Below are positions 36,857 through 45,807 of a stretch of DNA of 64,000 bases, one piece after another. This DNA comes from Bdellovibrionales bacterium. Lineage in GTDB: Bacteria; Bdellovibrionota; Bdellovibrionia; Bdellovibrionales; Bdellovibrionaceae. A program made the position numbers and the translations under genes. The stretch is taken from NCBI GenBank assembly GCA_018266295.1, contig JAFEAQ010000004.1, positions 558,001 through 622,000 of the forward strand, given 5' to 3'. The notes beneath the pieces are model-generated. The model was not told the DNA's origin and did no database searches. It saw only the letters and a list, made by a program, of their open reading frames with translations. Each line of letters begins with the position of its first letter. Position 1 is the first letter of the stretch.

Positions 36857-37371
36857 AATTCCTCAAAGGTGCATTTGTCTTTGTTTTTGCGAACACGAGG
36901 CACCTTGAACACTTGATTGTGGAAGGAAATGTAAAACCCAGGTTGCAGGAGTTTTGCCGCAAGCAACGCTTCAGTCACATTCTGGGCGGCGTCGCTGTCG
37001 TCGAATCCCATTGGAATCATCGCGCCTGTGAAAACCACTGGGACGTGGGGTGTTCCGAGTTCCTTGAAGCAATGTTCTGCGGAAACACTCATGGTGTCAG
37101 TTCCGTGCAGAACAACGATGGGGCAATTTTTCTGTGCTTGATCTTTGATGGTGGCCGCAATCAGGACGCGATCCTGATCCGTCATGTACAGGGAGTCTTT
37201 GCTGAGCACCGGAACGACGATGATGTTTGTGTAAGGCAGGCGCATCTTGGAAAGGATCCGGTTACGAATACTCGTGCCGCGATTTTCGAGCGAGCCATCG
37301 AACTCATTATAAGTTTTTTCGATGGTGCCGCCGGTCGTGATAATAACAACGTCTTGAATGGGAGTGCTCAT
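36853..37371 (-). CDS. Single-domain asparaginase-like protein
   Basis: 172 residues, covering only the N-terminal domain of L-asparaginases (usually about 330 residues). The catalytic Thr motifs are present (TTGGTIEKTY and VLHGTDTM). The C-terminal domain is absent and the stop is followed by the Lrp gene, so this is not an obvious frameshift. Stand-alone forms of this domain occur in other bacteria. Activity is possible but the C-terminal domain normally adds residues to the active site. Role in Asn breakdown is plausible. Confidence 0.85.
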   Translation of the reverse strand: MSTPIQDVVIITTGGTIEKTYNEFDGSLENRGTSIRNRILSKMRLPYTNIIVVPVLSKDSLYMTDQDRVLIAATIKDQAQKNCPIVVLHGTDTMSVSAEHCFKELGTPHVPVVFTGAMIPMGFDDSDAAQNVTEALLAAKLLQPGFYISFHNQVFKVPRVRKNKDKCTFEEF

Positions 37372-37508
37372 GGAGGAATCCTATGCGTGAATAAGGTAAA
37401 AAGCTCTCCTAAAAATCTTAAAAAATCTAAATTTTTTAAACTTCTCTGCTCCCGAAGGGCCCGCCTGGCTGAAAGTCCGACCTAACACGTCTTGTCCAGG
37501 AGGCAAAA

Positions 37509-37556
37509 ATGCCCTGTTTTCTTGCGGTTAATCCACTTTGGGACTATTCTCGGTGA
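37509..37556 (+). CDS. 15-residue in-frame leader ORF before secA
   Basis: ATG 37509 follows a consensus AGGAGG (37498-37503) with ideal 5-base spacing and encodes MPCFLAVNPLWDYSR, then TGA. It ends 3 bases before the secA ATG and is in the same frame. secA itself has only a weak ribosome binding site, so translation of secA is probably coupled to this ORF. Upstream CCTGG (about 37474) can pair with the CCAGG that contains part of the Shine-Dalgarno. The arrangement recalls SecM-type control but the peptide is unrelated. Confidence 0.5.
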   Translation: MPCFLAVNPLWDYSR

Positions 37557-37559
37557 ACT

Positions 37560-40214
37560 ATGGTAAATGAAATTCTACGTAAAATTTTTGGTACTAAACA
37601 CGATCGTGAAATGAAGAGAATCCGTCCTATCGTGGACAAGATCAACTCTTACGAACCTGCGATGCAGGCTCTTAGCGATGAACAGCTCAAAGCAAAAACT
37701 CCGGAGTTCCAAAACCGTTTGAAAAACGGCGAAACCGTGGATGACATTTTGCCAGAAGCCTTCGCCGTTTGCCGTGAAGCTTCGAAGCGTGTGCTCGGCA
37801 TGCGCCACTACGATGTGCAAATGATCGGTGGCATCGTTCTCAATCGCGGCTCGATTTCTGAGATGAGAACGGGTGAAGGTAAAACCCTCGTGGCGACTTT
37901 GCCGGTTTACCTGAACGCGCTCACTGGAAAAGGTGTTCACGTTGTAACGGTGAATGATTACCTCGCTCGTCGTGACGCTGAATGGATGGGTCGTCTTTAT
38001 GGCTGGCTCGGTCTTACGACGGGGATCATCGTTCACGGTCTTTCTGATCAACAACGTAAAGAAATGTACCGCTGTGATATCACTTACTGCACAAACAACG
38101 AATTGGGCTTCGACTATCTTCGTGACAACATGAAGTTCGAACTCGAAGACTATGTTCAACGTGAGTTGAACTATGCGATCGTGGATGAGTGTGACTCCAT
38201 CTTGATCGATGAGGCGCGAACGCCGCTCATTATCTCTGGTCCTGCAGAAGCTTCGACGGACAAGTACATCACTATCAACAAAATCATTCCTCAATTGAAG
38301 CGCGACGTGCATTTCAACATGGAAGAGAAAACGAAAACGGCTTCTCTGACTGACGAAGGGAATGCGAAGGTGGAAGAACTTTTGGGTCTTGAGAATCTTT
38401 ACGATCCAAGAAACATCGACATTCTTCACCACGTTTACCAAGCATTGAAAGCTCACTACCTCTATCGTCTTGATGTGGAATACATGATCAAAGACGGCGA
38501 GATCGTGATCGTCGATGAATTTACCGGCCGTTTGATGCCGGGTCGTCGCTGGAGTGACGGTCTTCACCAAGCCATCGAAGCCAAAGAAGGCGTTGAAGTG
38601 AAGAACGAGAATCAGACTCTCGCAACGATTACTTTCCAAAACTACTTCCGTATGTACAACAAGATCGCGGGTATGACAGGTACTGCCGATACTGAGGCGA
38701 CAGAGTTCAAAAAGATCTATAACCTCGATGTATCAGTCATTCCAACGAACAAGCCGATCTTGCGTATGGACCAAGAAGACGTCGTTTACAAATCTGAAGC
38801 GGCGAAGTTCAAAGCCATCGCTGCGGATGTCCGTGAGCGTTCAGCAAAAGGCCAGCCGATCCTGGTTGGTACTGTGAGCATCGAGAAATCAGAAGCTCTC
38901 AGTGCTGCATTGAAACGTGAAGGCATCCGTCATGACGTTTTGAATGCAAAAGCCCATGAACGTGAAGCGGAAATCGTTGCTCAGGCTGGCCGTAAAAACG
39001 CCGTGACCATCGCGACGAATATGGCGGGTCGTGGTACCGATATCATGCTCGGCGGTAATGCCGAAGTGATGGCGAAGAAAGCCGTTGATGACGAAACATC
39101 ACCGGAATACGCAGAGGCTCTTGAGAAATTCAAAAAGCAATGTGCTGAAGAACGCAAAGAAGTTGTGGCGGCTGGTGGTTTATACATCATCGGTACAGAA
39201 CGCCATGAATCTCGTCGTATCGACAATCAGTTGCGCGGTCGTTCGGGTCGTCAAGGGGATCCAGGTGAGTCTCGCTTCTACTTGTCACTCGAAGATACGT
39301 TGATGAGAATTTTCAATGGTGAACGTATTCAGAAGATCATGAGCATGCTCAATATCCCTGAAGACGAACCAATCACGGCGAAAATGGTGACGAACGCAAT
39401 TGAAGGTGCTCAACGTAAAGTGGAAGGCCATCAGTTCGATATCCGTAAGCACTTGATCGATTACGATGACGTGATGAACAAACAAAGAACTGTGATCTAC
39501 CGCATGCGCCGCCAAGTTTTGGATGGCCAAGACGTAGAAAGAACGATTCTTGATTTCTTGGGCGATATCACCTCAGGTCTTTTGGACACTCACATTCCAG
39601 AAATGGGCAAAAAAGAAGAGTGGAACCTCGAGGCTTTGAATACAGCCTTGTCTCAGCAGTTCGGCATCCGGTTGGATTTCGGCTCCGTCGCGGCAAACTC
39701 TGAAGCGATCACAGACACAGTCAGCAAAGCGGTGAAAGAGGTTTATGAACGTCAAAAGGCGTCCATGGGCCCGTTCTTCCCACAAGTTCAAAAAATGATT
39801 TTGCTTCAATCCATCGACAATCACTGGAAAGAGCACTTGCAAGTGATTGATAAACTCAAAGAGGGTATCAATCTTCGCGGTTATGCTTCGAAAGATCCTT
39901 TGATCGAGTACAAAAAAGAGGCCTTCAACGCGTTTGAAAACCTCAACAATATCATCAAAGGCGATGTGATTGAAAAGCTCATGAAGGTTCAACTCGTGGC
40001 TCAAGAGCCGGGCGCTGAAGAAGTGCTCGAAGGTATGAGACCCGAGGCGGCTGACTTGAGCGATTTGGATTACTCTTCACCAAGTGATTCTGACATCGGT
40101 GTGATGGAAGAGGCAGCCCCTGCATCTGAAAGACAGAAAATGACTTTCAACCGTGCGCCGGCTGATGATTCTAAAATGAACCGTGCGGATCGCCGCAAAA
40201 TGAAGAAGAAATAG
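37560..40214 (+). CDS. secA: Preprotein translocase ATPase SecA
   Basis: 884 residues. DEAD motor: [11 protein letters not shown] (Walker A), [20 protein letters not shown] (DEAD region), a PPXD region, and second motor motifs [15 protein letters not shown] and [12 protein letters not shown]. Helical scaffold and wing domains complete the core. The C-terminus ends in a basic tail ([11 protein letters not shown]) and lacks the usual Cys3His zinc motif that binds SecB and lipid. SecA drives export through SecYEG. Two companion genes follow closely. Confidence 0.97.
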   Translation: MVNEILRKIFGTKHDREMKRIRPIVDKINSYEPAMQALSDEQLKAKTPEFQNRLKNGETVDDILPEAFAVCREASKRVLGMRHYDVQMIGGIVLNRGSISEMRTGEGKTLVATLPVYLNALTGKGVHVVTVNDYLARRDAEWMGRLYGWLGLTTGIIVHGLSDQQRKEMYRCDITYCTNNELGFDYLRDNMKFELEDYVQRELNYAIVDECDSILIDEARTPLIISGPAEASTDKYITINKIIPQLKRDVHFNMEEKTKTASLTDEGNAKVEELLGLENLYDPRNIDILHHVYQALKAHYLYRLDVEYMIKDGEIVIVDEFTGRLMPGRRWSDGLHQAIEAKEGVEVKNENQTLATITFQNYFRMYNKIAGMTGTADTEATEFKKIYNLDVSVIPTNKPILRMDQEDVVYKSEAAKFKAIAADVRERSAKGQPILVGTVSIEKSEALSAALKREGIRHDVLNAKAHEREAEIVAQAGRKNAVTIATNMAGRGTDIMLGGNAEVMAKKAVDDETSPEYAEALEKFKKQCAEERKEVVAAGGLYIIGTERHESRRIDNQLRGRSGRQGDPGESRFYLSLEDTLMRIFNGERIQKIMSMLNIPEDEPITAKMVTNAIEGAQRKVEGHQFDIRKHLIDYDDVMNKQRTVIYRMRRQVLDGQDVERTILDFLGDITSGLLDTHIPEMGKKEEWNLEALNTALSQQFGIRLDFGSVAANSEAITDTVSKAVKEVYERQKASMGPFFPQVQKMILLQSIDNHWKEHLQVIDKLKEGINLRGYASKDPLIEYKKEAFNAFENLNNIIKGDVIEKLMKVQLVAQEPGAEEVLEGMRPEAADLSDLDYSSPSDSDIGVMEEAAPASERQKMTFNRAPADDSKMNRADRRKMKKK

Positions 40215-40219
40215 TCGCT

Positions 40220-40906
40220 GTGGCTCAGTGCCCTGTTTGCCAGTCCGAGATTGTGATTAATTCGCAGCACTTTGGGACTCTTTTTACATGTCCCAAGTGC
40301 AGTGCGGTTTTCTTTGTCGACTGGGGCGGGCAGCCTGAAGCCGCGGCAAGTTCTGAAAATTTCAGTAGCGATGAAATTCCTGATGCCCTTGAAACCTCTT
40401 CTGGCGAACTACTCAATGAAGAAGGGCCTGCTGTAAATCAATTCGGCGGGGACCCAATGAACTTCGAGGTGGCTCCTTATGAGCAAGAACCGGTTCCGCA
40501 TGAAGAAGTTCCTGCGGTTGAAGTTACCGAAGAAGAAGAAATTAACTACGACTTCTCGCAGCCAATGGGCGCGACAACTCCGCAGCCAATGACACCGTTA
40601 GAACCAGAGTCAAATCCACTCAGTGATATTGCAGATTTCGGCAATGCAGATTTAAGCCAATCGGCACTCAATTATACGATTACAATCTCCGGGATTGATT
40701 CGGGTGCTCTTCGTACCCAGATCCAGGAGGCGATTACTGACTCCAAATTTGGTTGGAACGTCATTCAGATCATGGCCCAGATTAAGGGCGGGGTTTTGAC
40801 AATAAGATCTGTGAATGCCGTAAAAGCCAGTATACTGATTCAAAGGGTGAAGTATCTCCCGGTGAAGATCAGTTGGAGGCAGGATGTTCTTTCAAGCACT
40901 GTCTAA
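40220..40906 (+). CDS. Zinc-ribbon protein of unknown function downstream of secA
   Basis: 228 residues from a GTG start 5 bases after secA. The N-terminal zinc ribbon has Cys4, Cys7, Cys24, Cys27 (MJ0042-like). A long acidic, Pro/Glu-rich linker (about 35-145) follows, and then a compact C-terminal domain (about 148-228) with alternating strands and helices. The linker looks disordered. Close linkage suggests coexpression with secA. No family recognised for the C-terminal domain. Confidence 0.75.
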   Translation: MAQCPVCQSEIVINSQHFGTLFTCPKCSAVFFVDWGGQPEAAASSENFSSDEIPDALETSSGELLNEEGPAVNQFGGDPMNFEVAPYEQEPVPHEEVPAVEVTEEEEINYDFSQPMGATTPQPMTPLEPESNPLSDIADFGNADLSQSALNYTITISGIDSGALRTQIQEAITDSKFGWNVIQIMAQIKGGVLTIRSVNAVKASILIQRVKYLPVKISWRQDVLSSTV

Positions 40907-41537
40907 AATCCTTATTGCAGCTTTAGCTCTGAACCTTTCTTTGGGGACGGCCGTCGTTTATGCAAACGAAGGCAAAGAAGAGAAAAAAGAAGAAAAGAAA
41001 GAAGAGAAAAAGGGCGAAGGCAAAGAGGGTGCTAAAGAAGGCGAAGGCGGCGGCGAGGGCGAAGGCAGTGACGCCCAGAAAAAGCAGGCCAACGAAGCTA
41101 CGGAACTGCAAGCCAAAGTCCAAGCTCTGCAAGCTAAGATCAAATCCAAAGAAGAGAATATCCAAAAGCTGATCGAAGAAAAGAATCATACCAAAGATCC
41201 CGACAAGGTTGCTGAGATCATCAAAGAAATGGTTGCTGATCATAAAGAGATGAGCAAGATGATCGAAGAGTACGAGCAAAATCGTAGCTTACTTCGTTAT
41301 CGTTATCCTGAAAAAGGTTTTGCTGGCGGCCGTACTTACGAGCGCATGGAAGTAAAACCACTCGATCAAATGGAAAATCAAATGAGCGTTGAAGCGAAGC
41401 TCAAGCGCAATCTCAAGACTGTGCGCTCTCAATATGGCGAAACTGCCGATGCGAAGAATCCGAAAAAGAAAAAGCCAGGTCAGAAGCGAGAAACAGAGGC
41501 TCCGTCATTGACAGAGCCCCTCGTAATTCAGAAGTAG
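40884..41537 (+). CDS. Secreted coiled-coil protein with Lys/Glu-rich region
   Basis: 217 residues. Signal peptide (MFFQALSKILIAALALNLSLG, cleavage near VYA), then a Lys/Glu/Gly repeat region (about 31-65), a coiled coil (about 72-140, regular heptads such as LQAKVQALQAKIKSKEENI) and a basic tail. It overlaps the zinc-ribbon gene by 23 bases and uses its own GGAGG. Probably periplasmic and structural. Function unknown. Confidence 0.75.
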   Translation: MFFQALSKILIAALALNLSLGTAVVYANEGKEEKKEEKKEEKKGEGKEGAKEGEGGGEGEGSDAQKKQANEATELQAKVQALQAKIKSKEENIQKLIEEKNHTKDPDKVAEIIKEMVADHKEMSKMIEEYEQNRSLLRYRYPEKGFAGGRTYERMEVKPLDQMENQMSVEAKLKRNLKTVRSQYGETADAKNPKKKKPGQKRETEAPSLTEPLVIQK

Positions 41538-41977
41538 TTATTGCATTGCATGGAGTTTGTGAAGAAACGAACTCCGTTATCCAACGAAAAATCCACAGTT
41601 CCGTTGTGCGGATGATCCAAAACTTTTCCGATATCAGCGATCGTCACATAAGCCGCAAGATCCTTCATCAAAGCGTTTGAAGGCTTGAAACTGCGAAGTT
41701 CTGCGTAGCCATTGCCATAGTTCACAGCGCGGCTGCTTAATGACAGCTTCTCTGTTCTAATCACAGAGTTTGTTGTGCTGAGGATCGTCAGCTCCATTTC
41801 ATTTGGAGAAATGCGAAGCTCGAATGGCAAGTTGACAGTGCCTGCAGTTCCCTGAAGGTAACCAGCACCTTTGCAGTACCAAGTTGCCAGGCCGCCATCG
41901 TTGACCTCATGGCCTGCTTGAGCGCTGAGGCTAGCGAAAACCAAGAGAGCTGAAACAAAAGAAATAAGAATTCTCAT
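41528..41977 (-). CDS. Small secreted protein, unknown function
   Basis: 149 residues with a signal peptide (MRILISFVSALLVFASLSAQA), two Cys in the mature part (TWYCKGAG and SMQCNNYF), and a beta-rich pattern. AGAGGAA precedes the ATG. It converges with the coiled-coil gene, the 3' ends overlapping by 10 bases. No family recognised. The TIGR02147 regulator is 11 bases upstream on the same strand, so it may be a target or partner. Confidence 0.72.
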   Translation of the reverse strand: MRILISFVSALLVFASLSAQAGHEVNDGGLATWYCKGAGYLQGTAGTVNLPFELRISPNEMELTILSTTNSVIRTEKLSLSSRAVNYGNGYAELRSFKPSNALMKDLAAYVTIADIGKVLDHPHNGTVDFSLDNGVRFFTNSMQCNNYF

Positions 41978-41988
41978 AACGTTCCTCT

Positions 41989-42732
41989 TTATACTTTCGT
42001 GACTGGGAAAAGTTGGATGCTCAGAGTGTAGATCTCTGTTTTGCGTCCAGTTTCTAGATACTTCGTCAGAGAGCGGCGGAATTTTGCAATCTTCGCCCGA
42101 GCCGCTTCCATTTTATTTTTATCAATCGCCATTGTCATAGAAGTGACGGTGCGGTCCTTAATGTCCACGTTGTCGAGCTTATCAATAACATTGCTCATCA
42201 CTTTTTTATGGAAATTACGAATGGCTTGAGCCGGTACATCGCCAGATGTGTAAGTTGAAGTATGAGTGGGTTTCATACGCCCTTTTGCATCGGTCTTGAT
42301 GTAACCAAGGTTTGTTAAGCTCGCGATGAGGCCCGAGGTTTCTTGTTCCGAAATTCCCAAACGCTGAGAAATGAAACCGATGTCGGAACGGAATGTGCGC
42401 GTTTCCATCAAAGAAAGAATGGCCATCGCGTTGGGTGAAAAAACTCTTTCGAAATCGTTCAAGGGGATTTGTTGCCCGCTCAAAGACTTCTTTTTGTAAG
42501 TCTTTTCTTGGCGAATGGTTTCGATGAAGGAAAGCGTATCGGTGTTGCTCAAAGCAAGCTTTTCAGAAATGCGATGTCCGAGCTTTTCAGTCAAGTTGCG
42601 CTTACCATTGAAGATTTCTGTGAGGCGGCCACTGGGGATTGATAAGTCGCGGGCAAAGGCGCGGATTGAATAATTTGTGTTTCGGGATTTTTTTTCCGTA
42701 TAAATTTTGAAAAGAAAATCTTTTGAGGTCAC
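41989..42732 (-). CDS. TIGR02147/DUF4423 family regulator
   Basis: 247 residues from a GTG start after AGGGAGA. An N-terminal helix-turn-helix (SIRAFARDLSIPSGRLTEIFNG) is followed by a second winged-helix-like part (about 98-150, FRSDIGFISQRLGISEQE) and a C-terminal domain. TIGR02147 proteins are known mainly from Fibrobacteres and Bdellovibrio and have no proven function beyond predicted DNA binding. The 11-base gap to the secreted protein indicates one operon. Confidence 0.88.
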   Translation of the reverse strand: MTSKDFLFKIYTEKKSRNTNYSIRAFARDLSIPSGRLTEIFNGKRNLTEKLGHRISEKLALSNTDTLSFIETIRQEKTYKKKSLSGQQIPLNDFERVFSPNAMAILSLMETRTFRSDIGFISQRLGISEQETSGLIASLTNLGYIKTDAKGRMKPTHTSTYTSGDVPAQAIRNFHKKVMSNVIDKLDNVDIKDRTVTSMTMAIDKNKMEAARAKIAKFRRSLTKYLETGRKTEIYTLSIQLFPVTKV

Positions 42733-42878
42733 TTGTTGTCTCCCTGTTTTGTCAGCTAACTTTTTTCCGAAACACTTATGGGAGCAACGACATATATAAG
42801 AAATGTTGTTTAAAATGAACCCGAAAATTGAAACGGGAGCATCAAAAAGTGGAATGGGAGCGGGGCTTTACGTGGATT

Positions 42879-43319
42879 TTACTGGACTGGCTTAAATGTA
42901 GGTACGTAGCGCACCTTGTCAGCGCCGCGGACTTCCTTCTCATAGTTCGAGTAGGCTTGCGGATTCTCTTGATACTTTCGAACAGACTCTTCTTCGATGG
43001 CTTTATTGGAAGCTTCGTTTTTCGCATCGACTTGGGCGGCCGTTACTTCGGGCTCCCATTTTTCTCCAACATAGACCGCATTGCCCTCAAAGAATTGAAC
43101 CTCTTTTTCGTAACGAATTCGGTCTTGATAAAAGATGTATGACCAACGGTCTTTTCCATGGAAGCGCTGGGTGCGCTGAGGGCTTCCCATGACTTCAAGA
43201 ACGTCGTCTTTTTCCATTCCGATGTGAAGCTTATTGTATTCTTTGAGCATGTTTGTCTGACATGCGGACAAGATGAGGCTGCAACCGACTAATGAAATCG
43301 CAAGAATAGATCGCAGCAT
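42879..43319 (-). CDS. BamE/SmpA-like outer-membrane lipoprotein
   Basis: 146 residues. Lipobox LSAC at Cys20. The mature domain has the SmpA/OmlA signature (MEKDDVLEVMGSPQRTQRF, then a strand WSYIFYQD) followed by a charged helical extension to the C-terminus not seen in E. coli BamE (113 residues). GAGGTG precedes ATG 43319. Role in outer-membrane protein assembly is inferred. The extension may be a binding part. Confidence 0.85.
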   Translation of the reverse strand: MLRSILAISLVGCSLILSACQTNMLKEYNKLHIGMEKDDVLEVMGSPQRTQRFHGKDRWSYIFYQDRIRYEKEVQFFEGNAVYVGEKWEPEVTAAQVDAKNEASNKAIEEESVRKYQENPQAYSNYEKEVRGADKVRYVPTFKPVQ

Positions 43320-43394
43320 ATGGCACCTCACCCCTTTCATTTATTTTCGCCCGAATCCGCGAAAAAATAAATGGTCGGCTGCCGGAAAACATTT

Positions 43395-43417
43395 ACTTGT
43401 CTCAGATTGAGACAAGT
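43395..43417. repeat. 10-bp perfect inverted repeat upstream of the BamE-like gene
   Basis: ACTTGTCTCA and TGAGACAAGT are separated by GAT. It lies about 76 bases upstream of the BamE-like start, facing the other way to the putative RNA on the plus strand. It could be an operator for either. Confidence 0.6.
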
Positions 43418-43780
43418 TTTGTTAAAACGGATGACATTGTCTCGATCCCTCGATGGGAAGACATCTTGCGGACCAACATTAAGGCAAGCTCGCTCTTAAA
43501 AACAACAACGCCGAAGATTTTGGAAAAGGCGCGAAGCTTGAGTGGCAAGAATGAGGCTTTCAATAAATTCATTACGATGCTCGAAATTTTTCTGTGAAAC
43601 AAAGACACCAGTTGGAAACACTGAATCGTCTCCGAACGGCTCGGACCATAGTTGGAAACTTGAGAAAAAATTGGTGGCACCATTTGGCACCAGATAGCAT
43701 TTAAATCAGTTAAGAGGTAGACCCCAGAGTATTAGTTCATGAGACCTAGGCCGGAGGTCCCTCGCCTCCGGCCTTTTTTT
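43397..43780 (+). ncRNA. Possible small RNA or gene remnant ending in a strong terminator
   Basis: The stretch 43320-43789 has no confident gene, yet ends in a perfect terminator. A frame from TTG 43397 encodes 66 plausible residues but has no ribosome binding site and begins inside the inverted repeat. It may be a small protein, a decayed gene or noncoding. The 43598-43745 part repeats AGTTGGAAAC and GGCACCA and contains no good frame. Confidence 0.3.
43749..43780 (+). terminator. Strong orphan terminator
   Basis: GGCCGGAGG (43749-43757) and CCTCCGGCC (43765-43773) form a perfect 9-bp GC-rich stem followed by seven T. No convincing plus-strand gene precedes it; the pilin-like gene starts 10 bases after. 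Confidence 0.93.
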
Positions 43781-43789
43781 AGGAAGTCG

Positions 43790-44797
43790 ATGAAGATTAG
43801 CAGTTTCAAAAGTCATTTATTAAATGACAAAAGCGGGCTGAGTTTTCATCACCTGAACTCAGAGGGAATGTCGTTAGTCGAAGCCATGGTTTTTCTGGCC
43901 ATTTTCGCTATCGCCCTCTTGGTTTCGCTTCAATGGTTGCAATCTGTTTATCTCGGCAACACTCGGCTCAATCGTAATACCAGTATCGATAATGCCATGG
44001 CTGAAGTGGCGATTGCATTTGGAACGGACGATAAGTATTGCAACTACATCCTGAGTAGTTATGGCAATAATCCGAATCCCGATCCGGAACTGAAGCTGAC
44101 AATGGCAGACCCTGCAGGCGCCGAAGTGTCGAAAATTGAATTGCATGACGAGAATGGAACGATCCTAGGAGCTGTTCTAAGTGAAGGCAAACCCTTTGAT
44201 ATCAAACAAAATGATCTGATTGTGAAATCGATGAGGCTGAAACCTATCGCGGCAAAAGATCCATTAAACATTATTGCAAAACTCGAATTTACTTTTCAAA
44301 AAGGGACCGGCACTAAAATTTCAGAAGCGACGAGATGGATTCCGGTGAACACAACTATTGATCCTGTGACAGGGTTTGTGGCGACTTGCTCGATTGCTGG
44401 GGATTCTTTGATGACATTGAAAAGTCGCAACTGCGAGATCGGTAGTGATGGCTATGAACACTATGACGTTTCGACGGATAAGTGTGTTCTGAATGCGAAT
44501 GTTTTCTGGCACCGAAGCTCTATGAATCCAAAGCAAATTCAATGTCCAGCGGGGAGCCGGCCCGCTGTTTCGATGTTTGATATGACTCCTGAAAATACAA
44601 TATGTCATTCTGATGGCGGCAGGGGAGTGATTTTAAAAGCTCGCACCTATCAAAGCGGTTATATTTGGAATTCGGACGACGAAATTTCCTATATACCAAG
44701 TTATGATCGTGCAACGGCATCGTGTCTATTTACATACGTGGCGGCGGCGAACCCCAACGACTTTGTGCCAGAAATTAAATGTGTAGGGACGCCATGA
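43790..44797 (+). CDS. Pseudopilin-like protein (type IV pilin N-terminus)
   Basis: 335 residues. A long leader ends in EG, then MSLVEAMVFLAIFAIALLV, a prepilin peptidase site (Gly at -1, Glu at +5) and hydrophobic helix. The large, Cys-containing C-terminal part is unlike major pilins. It is probably a minor pseudopilin of a type II secretion or type IV pilus machine. ATG 43790 follows AGGAAG; the frame from 43739 crosses the terminator. It overlaps the next gene by 4 bases. Confidence 0.85.
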   Translation: MKISSFKSHLLNDKSGLSFHHLNSEGMSLVEAMVFLAIFAIALLVSLQWLQSVYLGNTRLNRNTSIDNAMAEVAIAFGTDDKYCNYILSSYGNNPNPDPELKLTMADPAGAEVSKIELHDENGTILGAVLSEGKPFDIKQNDLIVKSMRLKPIAAKDPLNIIAKLEFTFQKGTGTKISEATRWIPVNTTIDPVTGFVATCSIAGDSLMTLKSRNCEIGSDGYEHYDVSTDKCVLNANVFWHRSSMNPKQIQCPAGSRPAVSMFDMTPENTICHSDGGRGVILKARTYQSGYIWNSDDEISYIPSYDRATASCLFTYVAAANPNDFVPEIKCVGTP

Positions 44798-45687
44798 AGA
44801 AAGGTTTTACTTTTGTAGAAATGGTGATCTCGGTCATGCTTGTTACGATGGCGGGCGTACTGATTTCATCGTTTGCTAAAGCGTTAATGGATTCTTTCAG
44901 TAAGATTGATAATACACAAGTGCTTCTGGATACGACTCAGCTTGTGCGTATGACTCTTGAAAAAAGTGGCCAATGCCGTTTGAATTTTATCGGTCTGCCG
45001 ATGACCTTTCCGCAAACGCAAGATACTCAAGTCTCGAAAATTTCCGGCTATGATATAAAAACAAACACTCCGGCGAGTCCTCTTGTCAGCCATGGCCAAG
45101 TGATGAGTGGCGCGATTGTTCAGAGCTTAAGCTTGAGACCGCTTCATCAGATTGAAGGCGGTCTTATCATGGCGGAACTTCGTATGGATTTTCACCCGCA
45201 GGGTCTCCGTGATCCGGCAGATCAAAGCCAAAATATGATTCGCACAATCCCGATGGTCTTTCGAGTTCAAAGCGGCGCTGTGATAGACTGCTGGATTCGC
45301 AACGAAAAAACGAATATGGATGCCGATAATATTTGTCTGCAACTTACCGGCGGAATTTTAAACGCCTTTGATAAAGAGACGGGAAAATGCGGCTTAGCGA
45401 ATGGGAAATGGATTCGTGGTGATTTGAATTCGGCGAGTTGTCCGTCGGGCGCTTACCTTCCCCCGTTAGCAAGCCCGACAGGAAATTGCTCTTCAGACGC
45501 TAACTTCAATGATGAAGCTGCCCAGGAGCCTGTGCACATGAACGATGGCAGTATCATCATGCTAGCGCGAGATCCTGTTCGCTATAATTTCGGCGGGCCC
45601 AATACCTGCCTGTGCGATTGGGCAGCGGATCTGTCTCCTGATGAATTAGCTGGCGCTCATTGCATGATCCTTTGTGTTGTTCCGTAG
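44794..45687 (+). CDS. Pseudopilin-like protein
   Basis: 297 residues. A short leader MKKG precedes FTFVEMVISVMLVTMAGVL, a classical prepilin site (Gly at -1, Glu at +5). The C-terminal part is large and Cys-rich. It is coupled to the first pseudopilin through an ATGA overlap. Together with the next gene it resembles a minor-pilin priming set (PilV/PilW/PilX or GspI/J/K style). A terminator-like hairpin follows. Confidence 0.85.
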   Translation: MKKGFTFVEMVISVMLVTMAGVLISSFAKALMDSFSKIDNTQVLLDTTQLVRMTLEKSGQCRLNFIGLPMTFPQTQDTQVSKISGYDIKTNTPASPLVSHGQVMSGAIVQSLSLRPLHQIEGGLIMAELRMDFHPQGLRDPADQSQNMIRTIPMVFRVQSGAVIDCWIRNEKTNMDADNICLQLTGGILNAFDKETGKCGLANGKWIRGDLNSASCPSGAYLPPLASPTGNCSSDANFNDEAAQEPVHMNDGSIIMLARDPVRYNFGGPNTCLCDWAADLSPDELAGAHCMILCVVP

Positions 45688-45709
45688 TGCCGTTCATTCC
45701 ACTCTGACA

Positions 45710-45747
45710 TGCTCTAAAAATATCATTCAGGTAGAGCAGGGTTTTTT
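45710..45747 (+). terminator. Probable terminator between pilin-like genes
   Basis: TGCTCTA (45710-45716) pairs with TAGAGCA (45732-45738) with a 15-base loop, followed by six T. The stem is short. Confidence 0.55.
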
Positions 45748-45807
45748 GTTTATACTTTAGTCAAGAATTTCGCAGAACGTAATCACGAAACCTTGGCGGT
45801 ATGTAAG

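Noticed and set aside
37575-38639. Long minus-strand frame (354 codons) inside secA
   Set aside because: Antisense shadow of a confident gene; no ribosome site or family pattern.
43402-43683. 93-codon minus-strand frame upstream of the BamE-like gene
   Set aside because: No family pattern; overlaps the possible RNA region and begins in the repeat-bearing spacer.
43668-43692. TGGCAC words resembling sigma-54 sites
   Set aside because: The GG-to-GC distance is one base too short in both possible registers.
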